Source: Desulfosudis oleivorans (lineage in GTDB: Bacteria; Desulfobacterota; Desulfobacteria; Desulfobacterales; SURF-7). Taken from it: a DNA stretch of 64,000 nucleotides. Below are positions 9,639 to 19,237 of the stretch, in pieces (position 1 is the first letter of the stretch; each line of letters starts with the position of its first letter). The notes beneath the pieces are model-generated. The model had not been told where the DNA came from and did no database searches. It worked only from the letters and a program-made list of their open reading frames with translations. The DNA is taken from the NCBI GenBank assembly GCA_020723325.1, contig DYJD01000003.1:231822-295821 (forward strand). Direction: 5' to 3'. A program made the translations under genes and the position numbers.

Positions 9639-10787
9639 ATGAGGTTTTTTTCGTTTAAAATTATTGCGCTTTGCATTCTGCTCCCGCCTGTTTTCTACAT
9701 CGTTACCCTCCTTGCTGCCGAGGAAAGAATAAAACAAATTTATACCGATGAAATCGAAAAAAGCTATACAGGAGACACGCGGGAATTGTTTAGCGGCAAT
9801 GTTCAAATTCGAGAAGTCATTGCCCGCAACGTTGATAATTTTCTTCACATGCGTCGTTTGATATCGTGGGGGGTGAAGGTGATCGTCACTGTGACTACAC
9901 GGGGCGGCACGCTGTTGTACCCGCTGGTTTTTGAAACATCTTCGAATCAAATGTCGCTTCCTGACCCTTTAACCGTGGCGGCGGACAATTATGCGATCAT
10001 GAGTGAGGGCTTGACAGTCAACGTTGATGTGGAGATCGACCATAATACGTTGCTGTCAAATTTAATTTTAGGTGGTTATATATGCATGTTTCTTTTCATT
10101 ACATCGGTTTATTATCGCACCGGCATACGAAAGTCCAAGCGGCTTGAAGAGGAGAAGAACAGGGAAATCGAACGTCTTGTCGATTTGAAAAAAACCTATA
10201 TAGCGCAACTGGATGAGCTTGCGCGCAATCGCGAAGATTTGCAGGTGAAATACGAAGGGCTCAGGCATGAATTGGAAAATGAAAAAATTCGCGCAATGAA
10301 AAATGAGGATGAATTGATAAATGAAATCGTCAATTCAGAAGCCCAGATTGAAAAGAACTTATTGCTTCAGAAAGAGCAAAACGAAGAGATCGAAACCCTC
10401 AAGGAGATCATCAAGGAATTAGAAAAAGGCGTCCAGCGCGACGGCAAGCAAATCGTTAAAAGCACTGAAACAGTCGGAAAACGATTCAAGGCGCTGTATA
10501 AAAATATAATCATGCATAAGCGGGCCATAGAAGGTTATCTCGATTTGTCGGACGACATGAAAATCAAGAGTGAAGAAATCATTCATCAGTTAAATGATGA
10601 TGCTGCCAAGGTTGCAATAAAGCGAAAAGTATTTCATAAGAAGAGCCGGGAGACGGTTTTGGAAGTTATTTACGGTTATCGTGGAAGGTTGTATTTCAGA
10701 AGGACTAAAGATAATAAAATTGAGATTTTATCTGTAGGAACCAAGAACACGCAAACAAGGGATTTGGAATTTTTAGATAACCTTTAG
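9639..10787 (+). CDS. Unknown membrane protein with coiled coil
   Basis: I do not recognise this 382-residue protein. It has an N-terminal membrane segment (about 7-26), a roughly 100-residue periplasmic part rich in beta strands, and a second membrane segment (about 135-155). A long charged coiled coil follows (about 160-290, strongly Glu/Lys), then a basic C-terminal domain ending around LYFRRTKDNKIEILSVG. The topology resembles sensors or scaffold proteins with a cytoplasmic coiled coil but no kinase, GGDEF or HAMP motif is visible. The ATG follows weak translation signals. It precedes the gspF-like gene with a gap of about 180 nt, so it may be an accessory part of that system. Confidence 0.6.
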   Translation: MRFFSFKIIALCILLPPVFYIVTLLAAEERIKQIYTDEIEKSYTGDTRELFSGNVQIREVIARNVDNFLHMRRLISWGVKVIVTVTTRGGTLLYPLVFETSSNQMSLPDPLTVAADNYAIMSEGLTVNVDVEIDHNTLLSNLILGGYICMFLFITSVYYRTGIRKSKRLEEEKNREIERLVDLKKTYIAQLDELARNREDLQVKYEGLRHELENEKIRAMKNEDELINEIVNSEAQIEKNLLLQKEQNEEIETLKEIIKELEKGVQRDGKQIVKSTETVGKRFKALYKNIIMHKRAIEGYLDLSDDMKIKSEEIIHQLNDDAAKVAIKRKVFHKKSRETVLEVIYGYRGRLYFRRTKDNKIEILSVGTKNTQTRDLEFLDNL

Positions 10788-10965
10788 TCTTTGCGTTGGT
10801 CTTGGTTATTGGAAAAGATGTCTGCCGTCATTATTCATTCCATCACATATACTCAATTATAACTTCTTGACAATGTTCTTCTTTTTGGTAATACTGAAAT
10901 ACTCTTTTCACACAATCGAATTCTTTTAAAGGCGATGAAATCAATAACGCAAGTATTTTTCAACT

Positions 10966-12177
10966 ATGCCGACCTTTCGATTTAAAATAGCTGTTCCCGG
11001 TGGCAAGATCAAAGAGAAGACCGCTATTGCCGATTCAAAGGCTTCTTTAAAACAAAAACTGGAAAGTGACGGTAATTTTGTACTGAATATCAGCCGGACA
11101 GGCGGCAGCCAATTTTTCAGCCTGCATTTGCAAAGAGGCAGACGCATTACCACAAGAGACTTTTTTTCATTCAATCAGGAATTCGCTGTTTTACTGAAGG
11201 CAGGATTATCGGTGGTATCCGCTTTAAATGCGATTATTGAAAACAATGAAGATGGCGAACTGCGCGATCTATTACAGGAAGTTCGGCAAGACATTACTGC
11301 CGGCGAGTCTTTATCCGGTTCATTTGAAAAATTCTCACATTTATTTTCAAAGCTCTATGTGATGACCTTAAAGGCCGGGGAAAAGAGCGGTGACATACCT
11401 ACAGCGCTTTTGCGCTATGTTGAATACATGAAAAAAACGGCGGAATTGAGGCGCAAGGTCATTTCTGCGTCAATTTATCCGGTCATATTGATGGTTGTTT
11501 CTATTTCAGTGGTTTTTTTTCTGATGATCTATGTCGTTCCCGCCATTTCCGGTGCCTTTTTAGAGTCTGGGAATCGCCTGCCGGAAATTACCCGTCTGCT
11601 GATTGATATCAGCACCTTGGTGCGGAATTATTTTTTTTATTTGCTGGCAGCTACAATAGGTCTGGGAATAATTGGATTTTACATCGGTCGAACAGATGCC
11701 GGCCGGCTTTTTTTTGATCAAATGAAAATAAACATGCTTTATTTCGGAGAGCTGTACCGAAATTACAGCACTTCGAAATTCAGCCGCACCCTTTCGACAT
11801 TGCTAGGTGCCGGGATTCCATTACTGGAGGCGGTTCAAATCGCGGCTGATACGATTCATAATCAGTTTTTAAAATTTAAATTAGCTCAAGTTGTTAAGAA
11901 TTTAGCAGAAGGTGCCGGGTTCTCTGAATCCTTGCGTCGATTTGATACACTCCCTCCATTGGCCGTACGCATGATTGATGCCGGCGAAACCGGTGGAGCG
12001 CTGACACCTGTTCTGATCGATATTGCAGATTTTTATGACAATGATGTGGATGCGAAATTATCTGTGTTGACCTCTGCCATTGAACCCACGCTTATGGTGG
12101 TTATGGGGCTTGTCATTGGATCGATTGTATTGGCACTCTATTTACCCATATTTCAACTCGCCGGAAATGTAGGGTGA
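10966..12177 (+). CDS. GspF/PilC/MshG-type inner-membrane platform protein
   Basis: The protein has 403 residues and two T2SSF domains. The first (about 65-190) carries FSFNQEFAVLLKAGLSV, the second (about 265-390) carries FSRTLSTLLGAGIPLLEA and the MIDAGETGG motif. Three hydrophobic segments lie near 168, 220 and 375. GspF-like proteins form the inner-membrane platform that couples the ATPase to pseudopilus growth. An N-terminal cytoplasmic segment (1-60) has the usual beta-rich start. It is the first core gene of the secretion locus and is followed by the ATPase gene after 67 nt. Whether the locus is T2SS or MSHA-like cannot be settled by this protein alone. Confidence 0.9.
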   Translation: MPTFRFKIAVPGGKIKEKTAIADSKASLKQKLESDGNFVLNISRTGGSQFFSLHLQRGRRITTRDFFSFNQEFAVLLKAGLSVVSALNAIIENNEDGELRDLLQEVRQDITAGESLSGSFEKFSHLFSKLYVMTLKAGEKSGDIPTALLRYVEYMKKTAELRRKVISASIYPVILMVVSISVVFFLMIYVVPAISGAFLESGNRLPEITRLLIDISTLVRNYFFYLLAATIGLGIIGFYIGRTDAGRLFFDQMKINMLYFGELYRNYSTSKFSRTLSTLLGAGIPLLEAVQIAADTIHNQFLKFKLAQVVKNLAEGAGFSESLRRFDTLPPLAVRMIDAGETGGALTPVLIDIADFYDNDVDAKLSVLTSAIEPTLMVVMGLVIGSIVLALYLPIFQLAGNVG

Positions 12178-12244
12178 ATCCATTGCGAGTGAAAAATTAC
12201 TTACAATTTAGAAATGAGTAAGCATAGCAGAACGATGGTGACAA

Positions 12245-13981
12245 ATGACGGTCGTTAATGTCTTTAAAAAAATGAAATTCGGCGACTGGGCGATTAAACT
12301 CGGTTTTATGACCGCCGAACAACTTGAATTCGTCATGTCTAAAAAGACAATAACAAAGCAGATGCTGGGGCATCTTTGTGTTGAAGAAGGTTTTATTGAT
12401 CATGAGCAATTGGCGCAGATCATGGCAGCCCAATATTCGTTCAAGTATATCGAATTGAAGGGAATCGATGATCCGGAGCTACTGAACATGATTCCCTTGC
12501 GATTTATGACTCGTTACCTTTTTGTGCCCTATGAAAAAAAAGATAATGAACTTGTCATCGCGGCTGCTGAACCGACCCATTGTTTTAAGGTGATCAACGA
12601 ACTTGAAATGCTAACGGATATGAAGATATCAGTGGTCGTTGCAAGCGAGAAACGAGTCAGCGAACTGCTGAAGAAAATTGAAGCCTCGCAAAGTGTTTTG
12701 GATACGGTTTCGGATGATATGCGGCTGTCCATCATCCGGGAATCGGAAAGCGGTGAAAAAATTCTGAGCGCTGAAAAAGTGTCTGCAGAGGAAAGCCCCA
12801 TTGTCCGCCTCGTGGATTCCACTATTTTAGATGCCATCAACAAGGGCGCAAGTGACATCCATATCGAAACTTCCGGAGGCGGAGTCATCATTCGATATCG
12901 CATTGACGGCATGCTTCATCAGGCCACCGACCCCCTCGATATTCAGCATCTTAGTCACATCATATCACGTATTAAAGTCATGTCTGAATTGGATATTTCT
13001 GAAAAACGGGTTCCCCAGGACGGCCGGTTCAAGTTAAAAGTGCGTGACCGCAATATCGATTTTCGAGTATCGATTCTGCCGACAATTTTTGGCGAGGATG
13101 CTGTTATTCGCATTTTAGACCGGGAAACCTTGTCCTCTGCTGATACAAATGAGTTTAGATTGGACAGTATCGGACTACCGGCCCGTGAGCTGAATCGTAT
13201 TCGTCGATTGATTCGCGCCCCATATGGCATGTTTCTCATGACCGGACCAACCGGCAGCGGTAAGACAACCACTTTGTACCGCGCTCTTTCCGAAGTGAAC
13301 AGCAAGGACGTGAAGATTATTACCATAGAAGATCCGGTGGAATATCAGTTGAAAGGCATCACGCAGATTCCGGTGAATGAAAAAACCGGTTTGACTTTTG
13401 CGCGTGGTCTGCGCTCCATTTTAAGGCATGATCCGGATAAAATGCTGGTGGGCGAGATCCGCGATGCTGAAACTGCCCAAATTGCACTGCAATCAGCTCT
13501 TACGGGCCATCTGGTTTTTACTACGGTCCATGCGAACAATGCTTTTGAAGTGATCGGTAGATTTGTTCATATGGGCATAGAACCCTACCAGCTTATGTCT
13601 GCCTTGAATTGTATCGTGGCTCAAAGGTTGCTCCGCACCCTTTGCCATTGCAAAGTGAAGCAGAAACTGCCCAAAGAGGAAATGATGGACTCCGGACTAG
13701 ATCCCAAGCTGTTCGGTGACAAAGTCTTTTTTGAAGCAAAAGGATGCAGTAGTTGTAAGGGAACGGGATATAGAGGTAGAAAGGCAATTATTGAACTGAT
13801 TGAATTGGATGATGATCTTCGCGCACTTTTCGTTGACCGGGCAGGCCCGTCTGTATTGAAAAAAAAGGCGGCTGAATCCGGGACGGTCTTCCTGAGGCAT
13901 GCTGCTTTGAAGGAAGTATTAAGCGGCAATACGAGTTTGAAGGAGGCAAACAGGGTCACATTCATTGAACCGAATGCTTAG
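12245..13981 (+). CDS. GspE/MshE-type assembly ATPase
   Basis: The 578-residue secretion ATPase has an N-terminal MshEN-like region (about 12-150) with two tandem LG...G-I/M...QL segments. The RecA-like core has Walker A GPTGSGKTT (about 333-341), the aspartate-box region TIEDPVEY, Walker B MLVGEIRD, and the HAN motif of the His box. A tetra-Cys zinc site (CHC ... CSSC) lies near 460-505. It would power pseudopilin extension. The c-di-GMP-binding 24-residue motif normally begins R-L-G; here residue 40 is Met (MLGHLCVEEGF), so ligand binding may be altered. Neighbours gspF and pilM-like genes support membership of one machine. Confidence 0.92.
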   Translation: MTVVNVFKKMKFGDWAIKLGFMTAEQLEFVMSKKTITKQMLGHLCVEEGFIDHEQLAQIMAAQYSFKYIELKGIDDPELLNMIPLRFMTRYLFVPYEKKDNELVIAAAEPTHCFKVINELEMLTDMKISVVVASEKRVSELLKKIEASQSVLDTVSDDMRLSIIRESESGEKILSAEKVSAEESPIVRLVDSTILDAINKGASDIHIETSGGGVIIRYRIDGMLHQATDPLDIQHLSHIISRIKVMSELDISEKRVPQDGRFKLKVRDRNIDFRVSILPTIFGEDAVIRILDRETLSSADTNEFRLDSIGLPARELNRIRRLIRAPYGMFLMTGPTGSGKTTTLYRALSEVNSKDVKIITIEDPVEYQLKGITQIPVNEKTGLTFARGLRSILRHDPDKMLVGEIRDAETAQIALQSALTGHLVFTTVHANNAFEVIGRFVHMGIEPYQLMSALNCIVAQRLLRTLCHCKVKQKLPKEEMMDSGLDPKLFGDKVFFEAKGCSSCKGTGYRGRKAIIELIELDDDLRALFVDRAGPSVLKKKAAESGTVFLRHAALKEVLSGNTSLKEANRVTFIEPNA

Positions 13982-14032
13982 GTTCTGACGGCATATTTCA
14001 AAAATTTTCCGGTTTGTCCGGACGGGGTTAAA

Positions 14033-14965
14033 ATGCGTTTTAGTCTCCATAAGAAATTGTGCGGAATTGAAATCAGCGCCAATTCCATCAGCGCTGCCAA
14101 GATAATGAAGGATAAGCTCGGGTTAAGACTTATAGCAGGTACCACTGTGCCGTTGCCGGTGGAAACAGTTAAGCTGTCATATCAAAAAAAAAATATAATT
14201 GACAACGTTCTGTTCATTGAAACACTTCGATCAGCCTTGGCAAAAGCGGAAATCGGACCTGGAAGGGTGGGGCTCTCGGTTCCGAATGAAATCGTAAAAA
14301 TATCCATCCAAAAATTTGAAGAGTTGCCTTCATCAAGAAGGGCGATTGAAAAAATGATTGCCTGGCATACGGAGAAAACACTGCATTTCCCCAGTGACAG
14401 CACGCAGATAGCCTACCATCACTTGGAAAGCGGACAAGGGGACAATGGCCTGATGCTGGTTACCGTGGCGGTTAAGTCAATCATTCAGGAATATGAGTTG
14501 ATGCTAAAGGAATTAAAACTGGACCCGGTTATCATTCAACCTGCCGGGATAAATCAGTTCAATTTCTATCAGCGCGCCCTTCCGCAAAACGGTGTTGTGG
14601 CGTTTTTGGGATTATATGAGAATTGCTTCACTTTTTTTGTTTTTGAAGACGGCTGTATGACTTTTTATCATACGGTCAAGCGCGGATTTTCAGATCTTCA
14701 TTTTTTTCAAGATGTGGATATGACCATGCAGCATTATTTGAACGTTAATCCGGACAGGGAAATCGAAAACATGTATGTCGGCAGTCAGGTGGCATTCCAT
14801 CGTGAATTAAAAGACGTGTTTCGTAATTTAAGCGATATGGATATTGAAATAATCGATGAAGGCCGTTTAATTAGAACCGACATGAATCTTGCAAAGGAAA
14901 AGGAGCGCGAGAGATTGTCAGCAATTGTTTCCGCCATCGGTGCTGCCCAGAGTTTATTGGGATAA
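14033..14965 (+). CDS. PilM/GspL-like actin-fold assembly protein
   Basis: This 310-residue cytoplasmic protein has the PilM-like opening (GIEISANSISAAKI), the EEL-SSRRAIEKMIAWHTEK region and an actin-like ATPase fold. PilM anchors the inner-membrane PilN/PilO pair of type IV pili; GspL plays the same part in T2SS. It starts 52 nt after the ATPase stop and is 11 nt from the next gene, forming a clear M-N-O-P order. Sequence is diverged from true PilM, so the name is by fold-like motifs and position. Confidence 0.75.
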   Translation: MRFSLHKKLCGIEISANSISAAKIMKDKLGLRLIAGTTVPLPVETVKLSYQKKNIIDNVLFIETLRSALAKAEIGPGRVGLSVPNEIVKISIQKFEELPSSRRAIEKMIAWHTEKTLHFPSDSTQIAYHHLESGQGDNGLMLVTVAVKSIIQEYELMLKELKLDPVIIQPAGINQFNFYQRALPQNGVVAFLGLYENCFTFFVFEDGCMTFYHTVKRGFSDLHFFQDVDMTMQHYLNVNPDREIENMYVGSQVAFHRELKDVFRNLSDMDIEIIDEGRLIRTDMNLAKEKERERLSAIVSAIGAAQSLLG

Positions 14966-14976
14966 AGGAATGTGAA

Positions 14977-15612
14977 ATGAAAACCACCATCCATACCAAT
15001 TTGGCGACGATTGAATATGTTGATCGCAGGCTGGCGTTTTTTTTAATGCTTTCCGCAAGTGCATTCATTTTGAGTATATCGCTCATTTTAATCCATCAGT
15101 TTTTTAATGATGCTGATAGGATCAGGGTATATCAGGGGAAAATCCTGCAGCGGAAACAACAAACCAATGCCAAGGAAAGAGCCGATGGTGAAAAGCATAA
15201 AACTTTCACAAAAGAACAACAAAAGGATCTATTGGAGCGCATTGTGCGCATCAATCGATTGATTGCCATGGATATTTTTCCTTGGAATCGGATATTGGAA
15301 GATTTGGAGAGGAGCTTACCGGAAGGATTGTATATCGAGTCCTTTGTCCCAGTAGAAGATTTCAGTTCGATTACACTGAAAGGTCGTGCCGACTCTGAAA
15401 GCAAGGTGGCTTTTTTCTATAAGAGATTGGAAGAGAACAAGATATTTGAAAAAAATGCCTTAACGACGTTTCAGGTGAAGCCCAGAAACGAGTCAAACAC
15501 CGGGAAAGCTTTAGAGATAGATATTCAATTTACAATGGAATGTCGGTTGGCGCTGCCCAATATTTTTGCAGATCCTCACTATCATGGTATCGGGCAAATT
15601 ATGCTTCGATAA
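14977..15612 (+). CDS. PilN-like bitopic protein
   Basis: The 211-residue protein has a short cytoplasmic N-terminus, one membrane segment (about 22-46), a coiled-coil stretch (about 50-85) and a PilN-like ferredoxin fold containing WNRILEDLERSLPEGLYIES. This is the usual PilN signature region (decides how a short periplasmic domain packs against PilO). It follows the PilM-like gene by 11 nt. In type IV pili the N-terminal tail of PilN binds PilM. Strength of assignment comes from the signature segment plus position. Confidence 0.75.
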   Translation: MKTTIHTNLATIEYVDRRLAFFLMLSASAFILSISLILIHQFFNDADRIRVYQGKILQRKQQTNAKERADGEKHKTFTKEQQKDLLERIVRINRLIAMDIFPWNRILEDLERSLPEGLYIESFVPVEDFSSITLKGRADSESKVAFFYKRLEENKIFEKNALTTFQVKPRNESNTGKALEIDIQFTMECRLALPNIFADPHYHGIGQIMLR

Positions 15613-15648
15613 TTATTTTTCCAACTTTTTGAAGGATGACAGCGGGCA

Positions 15649-16182
15649 ATGGAAAGGTACATTACGATATTCTCGGTTTATAGGATATTCTGGAGCGTTT
15701 GTGGGATTATTTTCCTCATCAATATAGTTGCATATTGGGGTCCTATCCGGCAGCAGCAAGAGCGGATTGAAGAATTGCGGGAACAATACTCCAAGCTTCG
15801 CGGGCAACAGATGCATCAGGGGGAAAAAAAAGAATCCATGGAGATTTATTTAAAAGCCGAACAATCATTACAGGCTTTTGAAACGGCCCTGCCGACCATG
15901 GATTCGGTTTCGGAAAAGGCCCGGGAATTATCAGAAATCATTGCAGCAAAGGATTCTTATCCGGGTGTGATGTTGTTCAAACCCAAATGGATCAAAGAAC
16001 TCGGGCTATGGCAATATTCAACACTCCTGACGATAACAAATCGATATGAGAATATAAAACAAATACTGGCAGGAATTCAGAATTCTCCCAGTCTATTTTG
16101 CATCGAGCAGCTATCGATCCAAAAAGGGACCGATGAGGATCAGATCGAACTCAAATTCGTTGCAGCAACTTATTGCCGGTAG
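15649..16182 (+). CDS. PilO-like bitopic protein
   Basis: The 177-residue protein has one N-terminal membrane segment (about 10-30), a coiled coil (about 35-70, with RIEELREQYSKLRGQ) and a small periplasmic domain. This is the build of PilO/GspM proteins, which pair with PilN in the inner-membrane alignment complex. Direct similarity is weak; the call is mainly topology, size and its place between the PilN-like and PilP/GspC-like genes. Confidence 0.65.
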   Translation: MERYITIFSVYRIFWSVCGIIFLINIVAYWGPIRQQQERIEELREQYSKLRGQQMHQGEKKESMEIYLKAEQSLQAFETALPTMDSVSEKARELSEIIAAKDSYPGVMLFKPKWIKELGLWQYSTLLTITNRYENIKQILAGIQNSPSLFCIEQLSIQKGTDEDQIELKFVAATYCR

Positions 16183-16206
16183 CCGGATTGAACGAGTGAG
16201 ACAAAC

Positions 16207-16782
16207 ATGAGCCGCAATGGAAAAATATTGATTGTTTTATTGGGTGTACTGGTTATCACGGTTATTTATCGGGTTTTAAACCCATTTCAGCAGCAAACCG
16301 TTGCCAAATTAAAATATGCCCGTCATGTGGATGGAAAAGCAACTCCTAGTTTTACCATACACACTGGTGAAAAAAAGAAATTATCTGATCAAGAAGTCTT
16401 GATCGACCTATTCATCAATCCTCCGCGTCATTCGGATAAAACCGTCAAGAACATATTTTATTTGTTCAAAGCCCAGGGGGGCCAAGCGAAAGAGTATATT
16501 ACAAGGCCTGATGTCGCAGAAATGGCTCAAAGCAGCATTGTTCAAAAACCGGACCCATATGCCCAGATCAATGAAGACATCCGCCGCTTTACGATATTCG
16601 GTATATATGAAAAAAATAAAGAGAAAATAGTGTTTTTAGAAAAAGAAAAAGACGTCCTCATGGTGCGGGAAGGGGATCGTATTGAGGGGAAATATCGAGT
16701 GGAACGTATAACCGACCAGCAGGTTGTCATTAAAGAGGAAAATTCAAATGCCTCTGTTACAATTGATATCCAAGGCATTTAA
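16207..16782 (+). CDS. PilP/GspC-like periplasmic connector
   Basis: The 191-residue protein has an N-terminal membrane anchor (about 6-24), a linker, and a small beta domain at about 125-190 with the pattern GIYEKNKEKIVFLE, VREGD and RVERI. This matches the homology-region domain of GspC and the PilP core, which contact the N0 domain of the secretin. Position directly before the secretin gene supports that job. It lacks a lipobox, unlike canonical PilP, so GspC or MshK-like is as good a name. Confidence 0.6.
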   Translation: MSRNGKILIVLLGVLVITVIYRVLNPFQQQTVAKLKYARHVDGKATPSFTIHTGEKKKLSDQEVLIDLFINPPRHSDKTVKNIFYLFKAQGGQAKEYITRPDVAEMAQSSIVQKPDPYAQINEDIRRFTIFGIYEKNKEKIVFLEKEKDVLMVREGDRIEGKYRVERITDQQVVIKEENSNASVTIDIQGI

Positions 16783-16840
16783 TTCGTTTTGATGAAAATT
16801 TCATGGAAAAATCCATTGCGCGAGTGAATCAGGAGAAATT

Positions 16841-19237
16841 ATGAAGCGGATCATTCCTCAATGCTTATATCCACCGATCATGGCATTGATCATTGCGACT
16901 ATCATCGGATGCAGCGGCATCCATATCGGGAATGAACCTCAGCACCCGATTGCGGGGGATTGGGATAAAAGTGTTCAATATTTTCAAGAAATCATCGACC
17001 ATCAGCCGGACAACAAGGTTGCCATGTTGGGACTTTCCAGGGCCAAAATGGAGGCTTCCCTGGTTCACATGAATAGGGGAGAAAAGTTGATTCAGCAAAA
17101 AATGTTCAACGAAGCCATTACCGAATATCAATTGAGTATCGCCTTGGACCCAACAAATTCCAAGTCTGTTCAGATGATTGATAAAACAAAGAAAATGAAG
17201 GAATCCACCCATCACTATCAAAAGGGGATGGATTTCGTAAAAGCGCAAAAATATTTCAAGGCTCTTGAGGCTCTACAGGCATCACTGGCATTGGATCCCC
17301 AAAATGAAGAGGCGCGTGGGGCCCTGGCGGATTTAAACGCAAAACTTGAACCGATGAAGGGTGGGCGTTTAGGCATTGAATTGAAAGATCCGGTTTCTTT
17401 TCGATTCAAAAAGACCTCCATCATGAATGTATTTGAAGTGCTTTCCAGGCTATCGGGTGTGAATTTCGTCTTTGATAAAGATTTGGCCGATACAAAAGTC
17501 ACCCTTTTCATGACCGATGTATCATTTGAGCGTTTTCTGGATGTTCTGTTGAAAACCAATAATTTGGCCATGAAAATGGTCAGTGATAAAACTATCCTGA
17601 TTTATCCGGATACCCAGGCCAAGGCAAAGGAATATGATGAACTGAAAATTCGGACTTTTTATCTGTCAAATCTTGATCCCAAAAAGGCGGTAGGACTTTT
17701 ATCAAAAATTTTAAGCAGCAAAGATATTATTGCGAACGAAAAAGCCAATGCCATTGTTGTTCGCGGACGGGAGGAAGTGCTTGAGATAGCATCTAGAATG
17801 CTTGAGGCAAATGATTGCCCGCCTTCGGAAGTGCTGTTGAACCTGGAGATATTGGAAGTCAGCCGCAGTAAAGAAAAGCAATTGGGGCTTGAAATCAACC
17901 CCGCTTCTGTAACTTTTGGAATGGGAAAAGAAGCTACGGCGATCAACAATGACTCAAAACTAGCCGGATATGCATCCATCTATGCTATCGGTCATTCAAC
18001 CAATAAAGAGTTGATGTTGTCTTTACCCGCAGCAACCATGCATTTGCTGAAGCAGGATGGTGATACGCAAGTGCTTGCCAATCCTCAACTGCGTGTAAGA
18101 AATACCGAAAAGGCCTCCATTCATATCGGTGAGCGGGTTCCTTTGCGGACCAATCGGCGGCTGGACGCCACAGGCAATATTACTTATGATTATCAATATC
18201 AGGATGTGGGCGTCAAGGTAGAAGCAGAGCCTGTAATAAACATACATGGCGAAATTTCATTGAAACTGAGTCTGGAGATCAGTGCGCTGGGAGCCAATAT
18301 CGGTACGGCCGATGATCCGCAATACTCCATTCGAACGCGAACCGCCAAGAGTGTCTTGTCCATCCGGGATGGGGAGCCGGTGATTATCGGCGGATTGATC
18401 AGTGATGAGGAACGCGAGACGATCCGAAAGATTCCGCTTTTTGGAGAGGTTCCAATTGTAGGGCGGCTGTTTCGAAACGAGGGGCACAATAATGTCAGTA
18501 CCGATGTCATTATGTCGATCACACCCATTATAATGCAAAATCAGGAAATTCCAGGAGAGGCAATAACCCAGATTTGGTCTGGAAACGAGGCGCGCATTTC
18601 ACTTCAGGAACCTTATGAGAGTGTTCAGAAAAGGCGCCACGAAGCAGCTTCGGCCTTAAGAGAAGAAGATGATCAAAGTCGCTCGGAAGTAATGGAAAGC
18701 GAACCGGTTGTTGCTGAAACGTTGAATGAGAAAGACACAGATCAAGAAACAATCGATCCATCCAAATCAGTAACAAATGGAGCCAACCAAGATAAAATTG
18801 AGATCGTGGAAGGCGAAGAGGATTCAATGACGCCAGAAAAGATCGGCATGAGTTTGAATGTCCAGGAAGAAAAAGATCTTCAAAAATCCGCCAAACCATC
18901 AAATTCAATTGAGGTTGCCACAGCGGCACGCAGAGCAATCCCGGTGACGGAGCAAAATGACTATATATGGCCTGGAACTGTTCCGTTCAGCATCCATGTT
19001 AATTCCTTTCCGACAAAGAAACATGCCTTGATACGCATCAAAGAGCTAACCCAATTAAAATATGAATGCTTCATGGTTCATGTGCATGTGGAAGGCAAGG
19101 GAGAATATTACCGTGTTTTTGTCGGCAGGTTTGACGATTTTTCATCAGCCCGGCAGACCTGTCAAGAATATAAAAGTAGGAAAGAATTCACTAAAGACAT
19201 TCATGCGGTTAATCGCAATTGGGCTTTTAAAGGTTGA
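16841..19237 (+). CDS. TPR-secretin-SPOR lipoprotein (GspD/PilQ/MshL-like)
   Basis: The precursor has 798 residues with a lipobox (IIGC, Cys 24). TPR-like repeats follow (about 35-165), then an N0/STN-type domain (about 170-250), an N1-type domain (about 255-330) and the secretin core (about 335-570, with the VPLRTNRR and PVIIGGLI regions). A charged Glu/Asp-rich linker (about 580-700) leads to a C-terminal SPOR-like domain (about 705-798) with YYRVFVGRFDD. Secretins form the outer-membrane exit pore. The added lipid anchor could replace a pilotin, and SPOR domains bind denuded peptidoglycan. It overlaps the first pseudopilin gene by one base (TGATG), so the two are translationally coupled. 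Confidence 0.88.
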   Translation: MKRIIPQCLYPPIMALIIATIIGCSGIHIGNEPQHPIAGDWDKSVQYFQEIIDHQPDNKVAMLGLSRAKMEASLVHMNRGEKLIQQKMFNEAITEYQLSIALDPTNSKSVQMIDKTKKMKESTHHYQKGMDFVKAQKYFKALEALQASLALDPQNEEARGALADLNAKLEPMKGGRLGIELKDPVSFRFKKTSIMNVFEVLSRLSGVNFVFDKDLADTKVTLFMTDVSFERFLDVLLKTNNLAMKMVSDKTILIYPDTQAKAKEYDELKIRTFYLSNLDPKKAVGLLSKILSSKDIIANEKANAIVVRGREEVLEIASRMLEANDCPPSEVLLNLEILEVSRSKEKQLGLEINPASVTFGMGKEATAINNDSKLAGYASIYAIGHSTNKELMLSLPAATMHLLKQDGDTQVLANPQLRVRNTEKASIHIGERVPLRTNRRLDATGNITYDYQYQDVGVKVEAEPVINIHGEISLKLSLEISALGANIGTADDPQYSIRTRTAKSVLSIRDGEPVIIGGLISDEERETIRKIPLFGEVPIVGRLFRNEGHNNVSTDVIMSITPIIMQNQEIPGEAITQIWSGNEARISLQEPYESVQKRRHEAASALREEDDQSRSEVMESEPVVAETLNEKDTDQETIDPSKSVTNGANQDKIEIVEGEEDSMTPEKIGMSLNVQEEKDLQKSAKPSNSIEVATAARRAIPVTEQNDYIWPGTVPFSIHVNSFPTKKHALIRIKELTQLKYECFMVHVHVEGKGEYYRVFVGRFDDFSSARQTCQEYKSRKEFTKDIHAVNRNWAFKG

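Noticed and set aside
12177-16827. Similar short sequence (ATCCATTGCG..GAGTGA) before the ATPase gene and before the secretin gene
   Set aside because: About 16-18 bp with a 2-nt gap at only two places; chance likeness is likely and no known element fits.
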